Below are positions 23,248 through 35,827 of a DNA stretch of 64,000 bases, one piece after another. A program made the translations under genes and the position numbers. The notes beneath the pieces were generated by a model. The model saw nothing but the letters and a program-made list of their open reading frames with translations, searched no databases and had not been told where the DNA came from. The DNA is taken from NCBI GenBank assembly GCA_932521035.1, contig OW051495.1, positions 11,160,001 through 11,224,000 of the forward strand, written 5' to 3'. This stretch comes from Oscheius dolichura. Taxonomy: Eukaryota > Nematoda > Chromadorea > Rhabditida > Rhabditidae. Position 1 is the first letter of the stretch. Every line of letters starts with the position of its first letter.

Positions 23248-25789
23248 TTATTGAATAATAGTACTCCAAAATGCGGACAACGGTTTGACGCAATGACAGA
23301 AAGACATAATCTCCGGAGCACAGTCGCCGTTTTTATGATATCTGTCTACCCGATTTATATAGATCATTTTCAGATTTGAACCCGTCTGGTTGCCCTGCTT
23401 TACCCTGACCATAGCCTGAATATCCATTTTTTAGTCAAAAAGGAAGAGGAAGGATTACCTTAAATTTGGCGATCTCCCATCCATGTTGTCGTGCCATAAG
23501 GATGACTTCAAAGAGACCCGTCTCATCCGCCGGCACGTAAGCTTTCACCACGATATCTTTGAACTTCCACATCCCACAGATGTCTGTGTGGTTAGCGGTG
23601 ACAATCTTCTGGTGGATGTACTCCATTATGAAGTCAGCTATGACTTTATTTGAAGGTGAGGCTCTGAAATGATGGATTTTCAGACTAGAAGGGGGAATTT
23701 TCCATAAAATAGCCAAAAAATGCTTACCTCGACACTTCCTTCATTTCATAATCACAGAGACAACATTGGAAGGGAATTGGCAGAGTATAACAGTTCCTCT
23801 CGTCGACTTGTTCCCGGAAATACGAGTTCCCCTTCTCTCCCGGCATCTTTATTCCACTCGTACTCGAAAAGTTCGCGTCTGGTTGATATTCTACAATATC
23901 GAGCCACGTGGCTCTCGTGTCATAATGTGTTTGAAGTTTCTTCGAGTTTCTCTTCATCATTTCAACGATCGGCTGATCGCGAAGACTTCGGGGAACAGAC
24001 ACCGTCAAAAAGGGGTTATTATCGTCAATTATCCCTTGCTTGGTCTGCATTTTCTTGAAAAAAAAAGGATGCGATAGCAGAGCAATTAAACCTCTCCGAA
24101 GCGAAGACCATGATCTCCGAATACAAAAACAAAGCTCTCATCCAGTTCGTCCTTGTTCCGGATGAAGAAGTCATACAGTTCGGTGTCGATTGTCATTGAC
24201 TCCTTCTCGTAGTCATGAGCACCAAAAGTCAGCCACAGCCAGCCGAATTTCGGGTGCTCTGCAAGGAATTGAATGTTCTCTTCGGGAGACGAGGCGTTCG
24301 CACCTTTGTAGGAGTTGACAAACTGGGAAAAGTAGTCCAACTCGTTATAAAGAAGTTTTCGGAACTTTTCACATTCCGACATCTGGGTCAATTTACTCCA
24401 AAGGGAGGCGATTTGGAGCGGACTGAAGAAACGAGAGGAAAATATAAAAGAAAGACGAAACTGACGGTGCTTCATGGTCAGAATACTGTTTCATAGACGC
24501 TTCACATCCTTTATAGGTTTTCAAGACCACGGTTGCGTGGAGGGTGGTCTCCCTCCAATACTCGGAGTGGAAAGTCTGAAACAGGGACTTCTTACTGGTT
24601 TCCCAAGGAGAATGAGTAGAGTTTCATTAATAACAACAACAACACGCTGTGTTCTGCCTTGTCGTCAAGAATTTAATGGAAGAAAGGAGAAAAATAGAGA
24701 GAGAGAGACAGCTCACCTTATACCCGTATTCTTTGAATTCTTCCATGATATTTTTATACAGAGATCTATTTTTACAAATACTGCTCCATTCCTCCTTCTC
24801 TACGTCCAATCCGAACATAGTCTTGTCAATATCTTCTACTGACTTTCCGAACCAAAGTGGCACGGCGTTGGGATAACTATTATGCCCTACTTTATTCAAA
24901 TATGGGAACTCTACTGCTCCGAATTGCCTGTCTAGAAAATATAACGTCTTGGGCAGATTCCTGAAACATTTTTGGCTATTTGAACAAGGATTCTTACCTT
25001 CTCGCCTGGCTGAAACCTGTAGAATCTACTGTTATTATAAAAATATTGGGAAGTTTCTTCTTGGGTGAAGGCTCTGTCTTTCTAAGGGTATCGTAAGTTT
25101 AGAGATCCCAGAAAGCATACTTTTCAACCAGTTGAGTAAGAATGGAGCCGTGTGAGCTACCATAACTTCTACTCCTTGTTGTGCATTCCGTTTGAATGAT
25201 ATCACAGTCAAATATGTGTCCTTCCCTCTTCCAGACCCCATAATTCTCAGTATCGTCATCTACATAATATATGCACCTTAAAAATACCAAAATAATAGTA
25301 CAAAACAAAGAATAGTCCTACCTTCCACTACAGTAATATGGGTTCTTCCCTCTCAATGTTCCATTTTCAAGGTAGGCGACCTCTTCCGGTCTCTTGCAGG
25401 TATTCTCCTGCCTATCCCAATAGACATCAGTATATTTCATTATTTCTTTGTCCCATGGATCAATTTTTGGTAGATTACATTGTCGAGGGATACCTGACAA
25501 GATAGAGAATAAACTTCCAATTAAAACGTGTACTCACCGGTGATATGTGTGAAATTGTCCAGGAAATGATTAGATCTGCGAGTGTATGTCTGCCATTCTT
25601 TCTTCAGCGGCGGATTATAGATGATTCCCATAATTTGAACATCTAGTATTATATAGAGAATAAGCGTGGGGACGCAGACAATAAAAATGAGCTAAAGTGG
25701 TAGAATAAAAAGTGGGAAAATGGGAGACGGCAAACCGGAGAGAAGCGCCGAGATTGAGAGAGTACGGCTGTGTAGTGGGTCGGCTTCAT
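23248..25789 (-). CDS. DUF229 sulfatase-like membrane-anchored protein
   Basis: A type II membrane protein. A short N-tail (MKPTHYTAVLSQSRRFSP) precedes a signal anchor (LIFIVCVPTLILYIIL). The ectodomain carries GIPRQCNLPKIDPWD, VGHNSYPNAVPLWFGKS (substrate-side loop), WLTFGAHDYEKESM and the metal-binding-like FVFVFGDHGLRFGEV of the alkaline-phosphatase/sulfatase superfamily. It ends in a cysteine-rich tail (CAPEIMSFCHCVKPL). This is the layout of nematode DUF229 proteins. Length is about 650 residues over ten or so exons, with introns of 35-50 nt. The reaction is unknown; a phosphatase or sulfatase-like activity on surface glycans or lipids is inference. Confidence 0.85.
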
Positions 25790-26424
25790 TCTCTGCAATT
25801 AACATTTCTATAGTTCATTTTTAGTAGAGAATTATTCTGGGGAATGGCTATTTTTATTTATTTACGAGGAATAAAAGCGGCCGGTAAAGAGTCAAAAACC
25901 GGAGTGACGCCTTCTCGCCCATAGCCATTACACTTCGTAAATTCACAAACAATTCGGTCATACAGAGGAAAAATAACAGAAAACCTCATGACCGAGTTAG
26001 ACTCTACAGAAACGGGTTGCCTTTGATTCTCTCCTCGGGTAACTTCTCTGTTTTTACTATACCTTGGCGTATGATAAGAATTCACCGAAGTCTGTTATTG
26101 TTCCCCGTCACTCACCGGGGGACTGACTATAAATAGAGAGCAAAGTGCATTCCAGTTTGTGGATTGACGGTGGAAAATGGGGGCTTTTCTGTGAATTAGA
26201 TGACGATCACCCGAACGCGTTTCGGTTGATTGTATTCATCGATTCCATAAACAAGTGATGTCACAGGGGGATATCCCCGGATCTCACGCTCACTTTACCA
26301 CGGGGGGCCGTTAATCGGGGGGCGAGATCCATCTGGTGACGCATACAAACGAAGAATCGCCTTGTTTATATATTTTATTACAAATAAAACTTCTACCGAA
26401 GCTACAAGGATTACAAGCCGTTGA
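25790..26424. other. Intergenic, no supported gene
   Basis: Holds the DUF229 upstream region and the 3' flank of the next minus-strand receptor. An open stretch on the minus strand (25858-26085) has no start context, splice pattern or similarity I recognise. G-rich tracts occur near 26290-26320 (gggggccg, ggggggcg). Nothing else is seen. Confidence 0.4.
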
Positions 26425-27709
26425 TCATCTGTACAGCCAACTGTTATTTTTAGGGACGATAGGCGGCAATTCGTCCATGAAAGTCCACCTCAAGTTCCGG
26501 ATAACTCTGTTCCGGAATGCCTTGTTCACCAGTATCACCGTCAGCGAACAGACGCTTCCATGCATTGACCAAAACAGCATGGCAATATCTCCCACTTCTG
26601 AAAGACACGCCATTTTCTCTAATTAGACCTTGCTACCGCGTTTAAACCATATTCCAAAAAAGGCCGAAGTCATGAGGAGCATTCCCGGAATAGAAATGCA
26701 AATTAACGGGAGGAGAAGCTAAAACCGGGTTTGAACTAGAGAGACCCGTCATAATTACCTGAAGCGTCATCGAAATAACTAATGTCTGATGAAAGGATTT
26801 CGTAGCCGGAGAGACGGCAGCCTGCGACTGTTTCCAGACCATGTATCCACAATGTATCAGAGCGAGGAATAGGATCGTGTACAGTGTGATCGAAATGAGG
26901 GTAAGACTCGCTAACGCTGCCATTGCATTGAAATCACGAATGTCAAAGAAGTGAAGATAGGGAATATCCCTGATACGATGAGGGATACCATACATCTGAA
27001 TATTTCTTGTAAACAGCAGGTTACGGTAGAAGCACCTCCGCGTAGAAGCGAAATGAATGATTGCCATCCTTTTCCTCTCGGAAGCAGAAATACAAAGTTG
27101 GGAGGAATGAAAGAATCGAGATCAAAAACGACCAGATGATGAAGACTTTCGGACGAATCCTGAATAGATACCCCGTAATTATGTGGTGATGAAGAATGAA
27201 CTTGATTGGATGACCGACGGGGAGCAGGGTTTGATGCCGATGTAAAACGAGGTTAAAATAACACACTGCTTCTCCTATAAGGAGAACGTAAGCAGCTGTC
27301 TGAAATACTCATTTTATTCCGATTAATTCATTATTTATGGAGTTTTCTAGCTTACAAGCATGTGAACAGTCGACATGTGGAGGGAATACGCGAGGTAGCC
27401 GGTAGAATAGGCCGCCGGCAAGGGTAGCAACGCCACAGGCGCTACTCCCAGAGTGATAATTAGGTCAAAGCAGAAGATGTTAGTCTGGAACATCTTTTTC
27501 CCTTTGGAACCAAAACAATCTACCAGTTGTATTATGAGGTAACATGTGTAGGTCTTGTACTCCTTTCGAGCGAATTTCGCCAATGCGAAGATGGTAATTA
27601 GAGAGAGGCACATTCCCAGAAACCCGAAGAATAAGGAAAATTTATAGATCCAGGTAGGAGTAGCGTAAGTGAAGGCATCGAAGTGATCTTCATAAGTGAG
27701 AAAGCCCAT
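26425..27709 (-). CDS. 7TM chemoreceptor, Srh-like
   Basis: About 340 residues with seven TM segments, from MGFLTYEDHFDAFTYATPTW. TM2 to TM3 reads FCFDLIITLGVAPVALLPLP then AAYSTGYLAYSLH, which matches the P...P.A.Y..G pattern of Srh receptors. TM6 is SFHQTLVISMTLQ followed by LLLPLICISIPG, and TM7 is FWSMHGSVCSLTVILVNKAF. The HG in TM7 and the NKAFR end are Srh-like. Five or more short introns are present. The Srh assignment against related Srd/Str families rests on these motifs only. Confidence 0.75.
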
Positions 27710-28008
27710 ATCAAGATAAAAAATAATTGAGAAAAGAAGAGGGATAAACGGGTCAGGGAGGTGAGGCGCGATAATTATCTGTCTGAATACATGCTTTCGC
27801 GGATCAAATTTGAAGGAACAGAAAAGATGATTTCCTGAAAAAAGGAATTTTTACAGAAGAATATATCAGCTGGGAAAAGATAAGTACATAAAACAAAACA
27901 TACAAGGAAGAGAATTGCCCCGCTTGAAGTAAATTCTTTTCCTATGGAAATTTACGGTCTAGCCCACTATAAAGGAAAACAAAAATAAAGATACAGTTTA
28001 TTATTAAT

Positions 28009-29304
28009 CTATGTCATTTCATGTCCAATTGAGGCTCGAGGATTCCATGATTGCGAACTCTGGCTAGTGTATACTTGAGCTTTTTTAAAGCCCAGTAGTC
28101 TTTTGAATATAGAGCGATACTCCCTGATAAACATGAAGACAAACAGCGGCTCGAAGATTTGAGCAAATGGAAGAAGTGACGAATACACGAGGTGGATACG
28201 TGGCGGGATGTCCAATTTCAGCAGTCCCAGAGGGAAACTAATAAGTAGCGGAGTATAAGTGAAGGCGAGGGGGGAAAATGTCTGAAAGTGTGAGGGGGAG
28301 TTGGGTGTTATTCTTACCTGTAAGAGAAGTAGCATATAAAAGTTCTTTTGGACCTTTTGTACTCTTTGGGATCTGACTCCTGTGACTAACTCATTGAACC
28401 ACCTATTCAGACGTCTAACACAGATCAGAATGATTGTGATACTAATAAGTACACCAATGAAATACATTCCAAAGCAGAGCAACATTACTGTCGGCTTTCC
28501 GTCTACCTATAAGAGGCAGAATCGTGTTGGGATTCGGCAACGGACAAGGTTTCAAAACTGAAAACAACTTACAAACGGCGGCCCTCCGATAGTTGAGAGT
28601 ATTGAGTCACTGTAGCCGGTAATTTCAAAAATAGTCGCATTATTCAGCTCCACAAGGAAATCATTCGGTAGTACGTAGAGTACAGGATAGCCATAAACAA
28701 TTACAGTACTGGTCATGCAGAGTACAATAAAGGGGATAAGCTTCCAGGTGAAATACCAATTGTTTTTGGTGTCGCTGTAACTTCTTATCAGTAATTTAAG
28801 TGTGAACATGGGGCTGTCTGATGATTTTACACGAAAAACTGTGCCCAAGCCAGGTGTAACAGGGCAAGGACTGTTCCCCGCACATGAGAACAATAGAGCT
28901 GTGTACCCGGCTTACCTGTAGACAAATTTACACCGGTAGATAAAGCTCAACGCTAAAATTACAGTAATTTGAGCATAGCAGTTACTGTAGCAGACAAGTA
29001 GCCAATTCCCTAGGGTATAAGGAAGACGAGGAATGGTGGAATAGAAGATGATTCCTCCGCTGCTCCCAGTGAACATGGGTGCCGTTGTGCAAGTTATAAA
29101 ACTCAAAACTGCTGCTGTAAAGAAATAGGCAAAGATGAGATACTGGTAGGCTCCGATGTCTCGGTGTTGACTGAATATTCGAGACTGGGGTGAGTCATGG
29201 AACCCTTACCAGATGACGATGGCCACCAGTAGCCAAACGTTGATAATGAAGGCCGTTCCTCCTCCAAAAGTCATGTTAAACCGGAAAACGTCTATCAGCT
29301 CCAT
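28009..29304 (-). CDS. 7TM chemoreceptor, Str/Srj-like
   Basis: About 350 residues. The start at 29304 (MELIDVFRFNMTFGGG) leads into TM1; a 39-nt intron then gives AIVIWCQHRDIGAYQYLIFA. GNWLLVCYSNCYAQ lies near TM3. TM4 is IPFIVLCMTSTVIVYGYPV, TM5 MLLCFGMYFIGVLISITIIL. TM6 and TM7 are FSPLAFTYTPLLISFPLGL and FAQIFEPLFVFMFIREYR. The EPLFVFMFIREYR ending is the Str/Srj-type C-terminal signature. The tail is about 30 residues. Confidence 0.78.
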
Positions 29305-30103
29305 TGGTCGGTAGATAATATGTTTGTTCCTCTAGTTATATATGCTTGCGTTGGAAGGGCATCGAAACGTCTGTAAGGTACAAAAATTACTCATTAAATT
29401 ACTCGTTAACGAAAACAGAAAAAGTATGAGCACTGTTGTTATCCTCTTTCGGGTCTACAAAGTTAGTTAAGTTCGAGTATAAAGTATGAAAAGGAAAAGG
29501 GGAAAAGTACAGAAACAAATAGAGTGTGTTTCGCGTTGACCAAGGCGTTTTCCCGGGGAAAGGCTGGAAAGACATCTGGATTAATCTAATCGCAGAAGCT
29601 CATTGCGGAGGAGGAAACTGAACTAACGGTCAAACGTAGAGATGTTTTCACAGGTTTGAAAAGGGCAACCTAATTAATTTTCAAAAACTATTGATACAAG
29701 AAAACATTTAAAGGTTAAAGAGGAACTGCTCCTACACGGAACGCAATTATTAGCTATTCAAGGTATTCAGTAGAACTCATTTTCGAATTGCTGGGGCTAT
29801 GAATATCCGATGAGTAGGAGGAATAGGCGAGTTTTGTGATGATTATTAGGTTCAAAAGGCTGAACTTTTTCTGTTTCAGATCATTGTGATCATGGTGATC
29901 ATCCTATTTCGTCCGGGGGATACTGTTTATTCAGACAGGTGAACGGATAGTGAACCGCATCACATTTAGTGTCAATGTTAATTCCACGAAGCCACCACAG
30001 TTCACTATTTGTCTATATCCAAGAATAGGCGACGCCCTTTCAGTTGCCGACTTCTTTCTCCCGCTTCGTCCTGCTCTTGTTAAGTGACTAATAGCTTTCG
30101 GCT
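29305..30103. other. Divergent intergenic region
   Basis: Lies between the start codons of a minus-strand receptor and the plus-strand glucuronyltransferase. It probably carries both promoters. A short tandem palindrome-like stretch occurs at 29880-29905 (atcattgtgatcatggtgatcat). No coding pattern is seen. Confidence 0.4.
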
Positions 30104-31354
30104 ATGATTCTGATGATAGATGGATTCGGGTACAAGAAGTATACGGTAATTGACATAGGTAAGCATGTGTACTCGTCATCTTTACTTCTTTTTACAATTC
30201 AGACTACAACAACTTGCGCTGGCTGCACTCTTCTTACTTTAAAAGATCTCTTTTTAAAACGAGCAATGTCCTCCTTCTCTTAATATTCATACTTACTGTT
30301 CTACATGTTATTGAGCTGTAGGTCTTATTTTCTTACTGAATCGTCTATCAATTCCAGATTCAGACTCCTCGAAGCATCGGACTTCTTCAAATCGGCGCCG
30401 ATAATTGTCATTGTCACCCCTACTTATCAACGAGTAACTAGAATGGGAGATTTGACCAGGTGGGGAGAACTGCCGACCACCTGAAAGAGTCTACAGAATG
30501 GCCAATACTCTTATGCATGTCAAGAATATCCACTGGATTTTGGTGGAGGACATCGATGAAATCGACCTAGACGTTCAGGCTCTACTGGAGAGGAGTCGTA
30601 TTCCCTTTACCTACCTGGCGGAAAAGACGAATCCCGCCTATCCTAGTAGTTTTCTTTAACATCCCTCCAATAGTGACTCATTTTCAGAGAAAGGATGGCA
30701 TCAGCGCAATGTTGCTTTGAATTATATCAGAGAACATGTGAACACGTTGATTGGGAGGCGGGGAAATGGGGTCTTGTACTTCGGCGATGACGATAACACC
30801 TATGATGCTCGTCTATTTGATAACTGTATTAGAAAAGTCAAAAGGGTCGGAATGTGGGCTGTTGGTATGCATTCTTCTCTCCTAATATCATCGAACTTTA
30901 AAGGTCTGGTTGGTGGATCACTCGTAGAGTCACCCAGGATTACAAATGGTAGGGTGGTTGGGTTCAACGTCGGCTGGTATCCCGAAAGGAAATTTGCTGT
31001 AGATATGGCCGGATTCGCTATCAACCTGGAAGAAATCTTGAGGTACTCTAATTATCCAGCGAACTAGAGGGTTTATACAGAAGTAAAACAGTTTTTGGAA
31101 CAAATTGCCACGGGGAGCAGCACAGCGGCGAAAATTGCTTCTTGGAGGACATGGGGTTCAAGAGGATTGACATCGAACCATATGGATATGTAAGATTTGT
31201 TCCACCTCTAAAAATAACCATTTTATTTGAGGAATCAAGGGAAATCCTGGTATGGCACACAAAGTCAAAGCCGCCATCTTATACAAGCGGGAAACCGTTG
31301 ACATTTTATGAAATTATTGAAAGTGTTCGATACGATAAATATATTATTCTGTAG
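30104..31354 (+). CDS. Galactosyl beta-1,3-glucuronosyltransferase family (GT43)
   Basis: A type II Golgi enzyme. A cytoplasmic N-tail and signal anchor (NVLLLLIFILTVLHVIEL) precede the catalytic domain. The family opening motif is IVTPTYQRVTRMGDL, followed by HVKNIHWILVEDID. The metal-binding DDD is in GVLYFGDDDNTYD. Acceptor-site residues are in GFNVGWYPERKFAVDMAGFA, and the C-terminal parts are GENCFLEDMGFKRIDIEPYG and ILVWHTKSKPPS. Removing introns of 38 and 42 nt at the end joins the last three parts in frame. The reaction transfers glucuronate from UDP-GlcUA to galactose, as in the chondroitin/heparan linker (C. elegans sqv-8) and related glct genes. Which subfamily this belongs to is not decided. 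The stop is 22 bp from the convergent esterase stop. Confidence 0.88.
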
Positions 31355-31376
31355 GTACATTTTGAAATGATGCCCT

Positions 31377-33895
31377 TTAATCCAGAGTCTCGTATTTATC
31401 AGTGGATTTTCGGCAACATTTGTAGATACCAACTGTGATAAATAACAGAATAGCGGCCAGTATCAGAGCTCCGTAAATAAAGAACGCTTCTGCAACATAT
31501 TCGTTTTAGTGTTTTTCTCAAATGCTTACTGTAATTAGAGTCACTCTTTGATCCCTCATTAATGTAATTCGTAGCCGCCAATCCACTTTTATACTTCTGC
31601 TTGAGGTAGTCCAAATGTTCTGACCAAATGGCGTATCTGCCCTTCATCGCCTGCATGTTCTTCTCAGGAATAGCTGATCGCCCATTTATCAACGATTCTT
31701 GAGCGAGCGACAGAGCATGGAAGATAAACATGTCTCCCTTGGGTGGTAGATCTGTTGTTGGCTGCCATTTCCCCGCATTTTCCCAGAAATCATAAGCCTC
31801 TTGATAATAGCCGACTCTCGTTCCAGTCATTGTAAAGTTTCCGTCGAAATCTGAAATCAGAAAAAGCGTCTGTAGAAGACGTCCAACTACCTATGAGAAA
31901 GTATTTCCTCCCTTGTGGTTCATACGGCTCCCATTTCTGTCCTTTATACTCTGGACTGCCCGTATTCACGAAATTTGCAACCATGCCAGTATAGATCTTC
32001 TCCACTTTTTGAAGAACATCATCAAAAGTTTCCCATTTTCTGTGTAAGCCGAAGAGTAAAGTCTAGGGGAGATAGATTGAATCAGCTGTGCCCTTACAAA
32101 ATCTTCCGAGTGCACCGGCCCAACTGACTCGTACGGTCTATTGAAGGCCTTTTGTACGCCAGTGTAGGCGAAACTGGATTAATTGAAGTGTACTAAGGAA
32201 TGCCTTACCTATAAACATATGCATTTCCCAAACTGCTAAAAGCGTCAGCAATATGACCGCTGTGGTAATAAAACATTTGATCGTCTCCAAAATATTCTAT
32301 ATCCTTATCTGGAACAGAGTTTCTTCCGCTAAACTTCAAGCAAACTCCGGCTGTATCTGCTCATACAAGCTTTAGAAAACGTTTCCGGGTCTTCGTAATA
32401 TTTCCCGTAGGCAATAAGATCACAATCGTCTTGTATTTCTTTTATTTTCCCTTTGAGAACTCTGAAACGAAAAACGTAAACTGTGACGATTCTTACCTCG
32501 AATCTCTGTATTCTGCTGTCACTGTCCCTATCAAAAGATTCAGCTTTTTGGGACGCTTCAGCAGGTGTTCGAGATAGTCAGGAATGACCTGTAATACAGG
32601 TAGTGAAAGGAGAAACCTCTGTTACGTCATTGTCTATCCAAGCTCCCAGTATTTCTTCTGGATAATTCTTCATTACTAGCTGGGCGTCTAGGACTTCTTT
32701 GGCTGTCCTCTCCCTCACGCAGGAAATAATCTAAACCATTAGTTATCCCCGACTATTGGATGGTTGATACCTTCTCAACTTGGACAGAATTGGTAAAGGG
32801 CTCATTTTCAGCTGCACAGTGGAGCAGTTTGGCAACTCTCTGACTATAAAGACTATTCACTCCTGAAAGCGCCCCATTTGTTAGGATGAAGGTTAACAAA
32901 CGGTTTGTTCTGTCTCCACCAGTTCCGATTCCACTCATATGAATTAATTGCTTGAAGAGACCTTGAGATTTCGGAGATAGTGCTACCTAGAGAAAAAATG
33001 AGGTAAATAACGAAACAAGGCTCACTTGTAGTGCCAGAGTAGCTCCATAGCTGTGCCCCATCAATGTGACCTGATTTTGAACTCCTCCAAAGTTGTGGAT
33101 CTCTCTCTGTATCCATTCTAGTCCAAAAATAATATCTAAAAAGAGATGTACTTGCTATTTACAAATGGGGTTCCGGTACCTCGTATAGCTAAATTACTGT
33201 CTGTTGAAGTAGTGACACCTGGAGCAAGGTTAAACCAACCCAGCACACCCGTACGATAGGGGAGAGTGACCACAACTACGTTTCTTTTCTAAAATAGATA
33301 TGAAACTTTCAAAAATTAGAGAATAACAAACCAAATTTGAGAAATTGTTCACTATAGACGAGATGTTGTAGATGATTGGGCCTTCCTTTATCCCAGTACC
33401 GCCGTGGATGACTACCATCACGGAGCAGCCACCCTAACCACAATTTAAAAGGTTAGAAAAAGTAAAACTTACAAACATTAAACATAGCTGACTGGAGAAG
33501 ACATTTGCATAGATGCAATCTTCGGAAATTGTACCAGAACTTTCATAAAGGGCTTGTGGATCAGAAATGCAGGCGCTTTTGTAGGCTCTGGTTTCAATTA
33601 TTCCCTCCCAGTGATCTATTGGAACCAATTTCTTGAATCTAAAGAAATATTGGTAGCTCAAGAAAATAATACTACCTTAGATCTCCCAGAGGAGGATTTG
33701 CCATGGGTATGCCGGCGAAGACATAGCCTTCTTCTCCCCCATAGGTCGAAATTGTTGTTCCCTTTATGTGACCCGTTCTGGAATCTTTTTAACATGAACT
33801 AATCTCTATTACGTCAGTTTAACGGCTTCATAACTTCGTTCGGTTGCTTGGGTGGAAGATGCCGATAGAATTAAATACAGAAGAGGGAAAAACAT
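31377..33895 (-). CDS. Carboxylesterase, secreted with a C-terminal membrane anchor
   Basis: A type-B carboxylesterase/cholinesterase-fold protein of about 560 residues. The signal peptide is MFFPLYLILSASSTQA-like and runs into TTGHIKGTTISTYGGEEGYV and GIPMANPPLGDLR, the usual family opening. The disulfide loop includes SEDCIYANVF, and the oxyanion-hole region is MVVIHGGTGIKEG. The nucleophile elbow is GHSYGATLAL (GxSxG with His before and Tyr after Ser). A candidate catalytic histidine lies in GPVHSEDF. The C-terminus has one TM segment (FIYGALILAAILLFITVGIY) and a short tail (KCCRKSTDKYETLD). More than ten short introns are used. It is probably a cell-surface ester hydrolase; the substrate is unknown. 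Confidence 0.85.
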
Positions 33896-34281
33896 AGAAG
33901 GTGAGGCCAATCGAAGAAGGTAGGCAAAGCGGAGAGATAGTGCGGTGGCGAGAAAAAACTTATCTTTACCCTACTATCAAGGTGACCGCTCTTCATGGAA
34001 GCAGTTTTAGTCGCAAGGAGCAAAATTTGCATTTATTTTTGGCCCAATTGCTTGTCTACGTGCTAAATGAGAAGTTTTCCAGAACACACGAATCGCGAAG
34101 AACAGTTGTACTATCGGGAACACTATTTTTACACCAGATCGGTAATCACACAGAGAACAGTCCATGGGAAAGGAGAAAAACTGAACCGAGGTGGTACAGC
34201 CATATAAATTAGCCAGATATAAACTCTTTTTGACTTGTAAATGAAAGGAAAGATGAGCAGTTTGTATACGGGCCCAAGAAG
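33896..34281. other. Esterase upstream region
   Basis: Should hold the esterase promoter. A minus-strand open stretch (34007-34288) has hydrophobic runs but no splice or start support, so I do not call it. Confidence 0.4.
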
Positions 34282-34680
34282 TCAACATTTTTTGGCTGTG
34301 TTAGGGGCAAACCTTTGGAGTTCAAAGTGGAAAGGCCCGAGAATACTTCCTGAAGCCTCGTGGTCTTCGAGTTCCCCATGGGTAAAGTAGATTTCAGCTG
34401 TTGCAGGGATACTCTTCTCGTTAATTACTTCAGAATTTTGAGGCACTACCTCTGTGAAACTTTGTAGTTTTTGTAAAAGTCACGTATTTTTCCAAAAGAC
34501 ACGTAGAAACAAGGAGGCGGACGGTCTTCCCCGCATGGATGTTCTTTGTTGGTTTGACTATAAAGGGATAACTCCCATAATTATCTACATCCCCATAAAC
34601 TTACCGATGTGCTCTTCCATTTATTTCGACAATCCTAGACCATTCGGGGGCTTCATCAACTTCCCCCTCGCAATATCAAC
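34282..34680 (-). CDS. Possible small gene or gene fragment
   Basis: Three minus-strand blocks join in frame through GT-AG introns. They are EVDEAPEWSRIVEINGRAHR, QTNKEHPCGEDRPPPCFYVS with FGKI, and, after a 32-nt intron, QVVPQNSEVINEKSIPATAE, IYFTHGELEDHEASGSILGP and FHFELQRFAPNTAKKC with a TGA at 34282. The composition looks coding, but no ATG is found in frame and the family is unknown. It may be a decayed copy or the 3' part of a gene whose start I cannot see. The neighbouring gene starts only 50 bp away on the other strand. Confidence 0.3.
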
Positions 34681-34729
34681 TTCTTCTTCTACAGAATAAC
34701 CAGTATAACTTTAGGAAAAAGGAAAGAAA

Positions 34730-35827
34730 ATGTCTCGCAATGTGATGCAAACGTCTGCTGGATATGTTATTGGCAACACGCCTCTTCTCCGCCTCAACCG
34801 CGTTACTGAAGGACTCAAAGCGACAATTGCTGTTAAATTGGAGTACATGAATCCTGCTGGTTCGGTCAAGGATCGTATTGCCTTCAACATGATGGACACC
34901 GCCGAGAAGGAGGGGAAGATCACCCCTGGAAAGACAATTCTCATCGAGGGGACAGGCGGCAACATGGGGATCGCCCTGGCCTACTGCGCTACTCTCAAGG
35001 GATACAAGCTGATCCTGGCGATGCCTGCCTCGATGAGCGTAGAGCGCCGTGCTCTGTTGAAAGCTTATGGAGCAGAGGTTATTCTAACCGACCCGGATGC
35101 ATCCGTAGCTGGAGCCGTTGAAGTGGCCAAGCAGCTGAGGGACAGGATTCCTAATGGCTACATGTTGAACCAGTACGGGAATCAAGCTAATCCAGCAGCA
35201 CATTATAAGACAACGGGACCGGAGATTTGGAAACAAACTGAAGGAAAAGTGGATATTGTGTGTTTTGGAGTCGGATCTGGAGGCACCTGTACCGGTGTTG
35301 GAAGATTTTTGAAGGAGAAGAACCCCAATATTCAAGTCTATCCGGTGGAACCATTTGAATCCTCAGTCATCAATGGTCTTCCTCCCGCTCCTCATGAAAT
35401 TCAAGGTAGTTTCTTCTTGTTCCTCAATGATAATTAAGAGATTTCAGGAATAGGAATCGGTATAATCCCTGATGTTCTTGACCAGACCCTCTTCAAGGAG
35501 GCCATCCGGGTTCGTTCTGATGACGCCATTGCAATGGCTCGGCGCCTCGCTAGAGAAGAGGCCATCTTAGCCGGTATTTCATCGGGAGCCAATGTGTGTG
35601 CGGCTATTCAACTGGCCAAGAGACCGGAAAACGAAGGAAAACTCATCGTAACCAGTATAAACTCTTTTGGAGAACGCTATCTGTGAGTTTCTCCAAGGGA
35701 AAAAAAGTATGGCAATGAATTCAGGTCAACCATATTGTACAACGAGATCAGAGAGGCTGCCGCAGCTATGAAGCAAACAAGTCTGGAGGAAGCTTTGAAG
35801 ACCTGTAAATCTTATATCGGCATCTAG
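34730..35827 (+). CDS. Cysteine synthase/cyanoalanine synthase-like PLP enzyme
   Basis: Three exons give about 340 residues of the fold-type II PLP family. The cofactor lysine is in [11 protein letters not shown]. The phosphate loop is [12 protein letters not shown]. Conserved [20 protein letters not shown] and [20 protein letters not shown] are present, as is [11 protein letters not shown]. The substrate loop, normally TSGNTG in O-acetylserine sulfhydrylases, reads TGGNMG: Ser is Gly and Thr is Met. Met at that place is reported in plant beta-cyanoalanine synthases, so sulfide/cyanide handling is a reasonable guess, but the Ser-to-Gly change could also lower catalysis. Nematodes have several such genes (cysl family), and I cannot assign one. 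The start at 34730 follows an A-rich context. Confidence 0.9.

Noticed and set aside
25858-26085. Minus-strand 75-codon open stretch upstream of the DUF229 gene
   Set aside because: No signal, domain or intron pattern; the DUF229 start at 25789 explains the gene without it.
34007-34288. Minus-strand open stretch with hydrophobic segments
   Set aside because: No start context, no homologous motif, and it overlaps the end of a better-supported reading at 34282.
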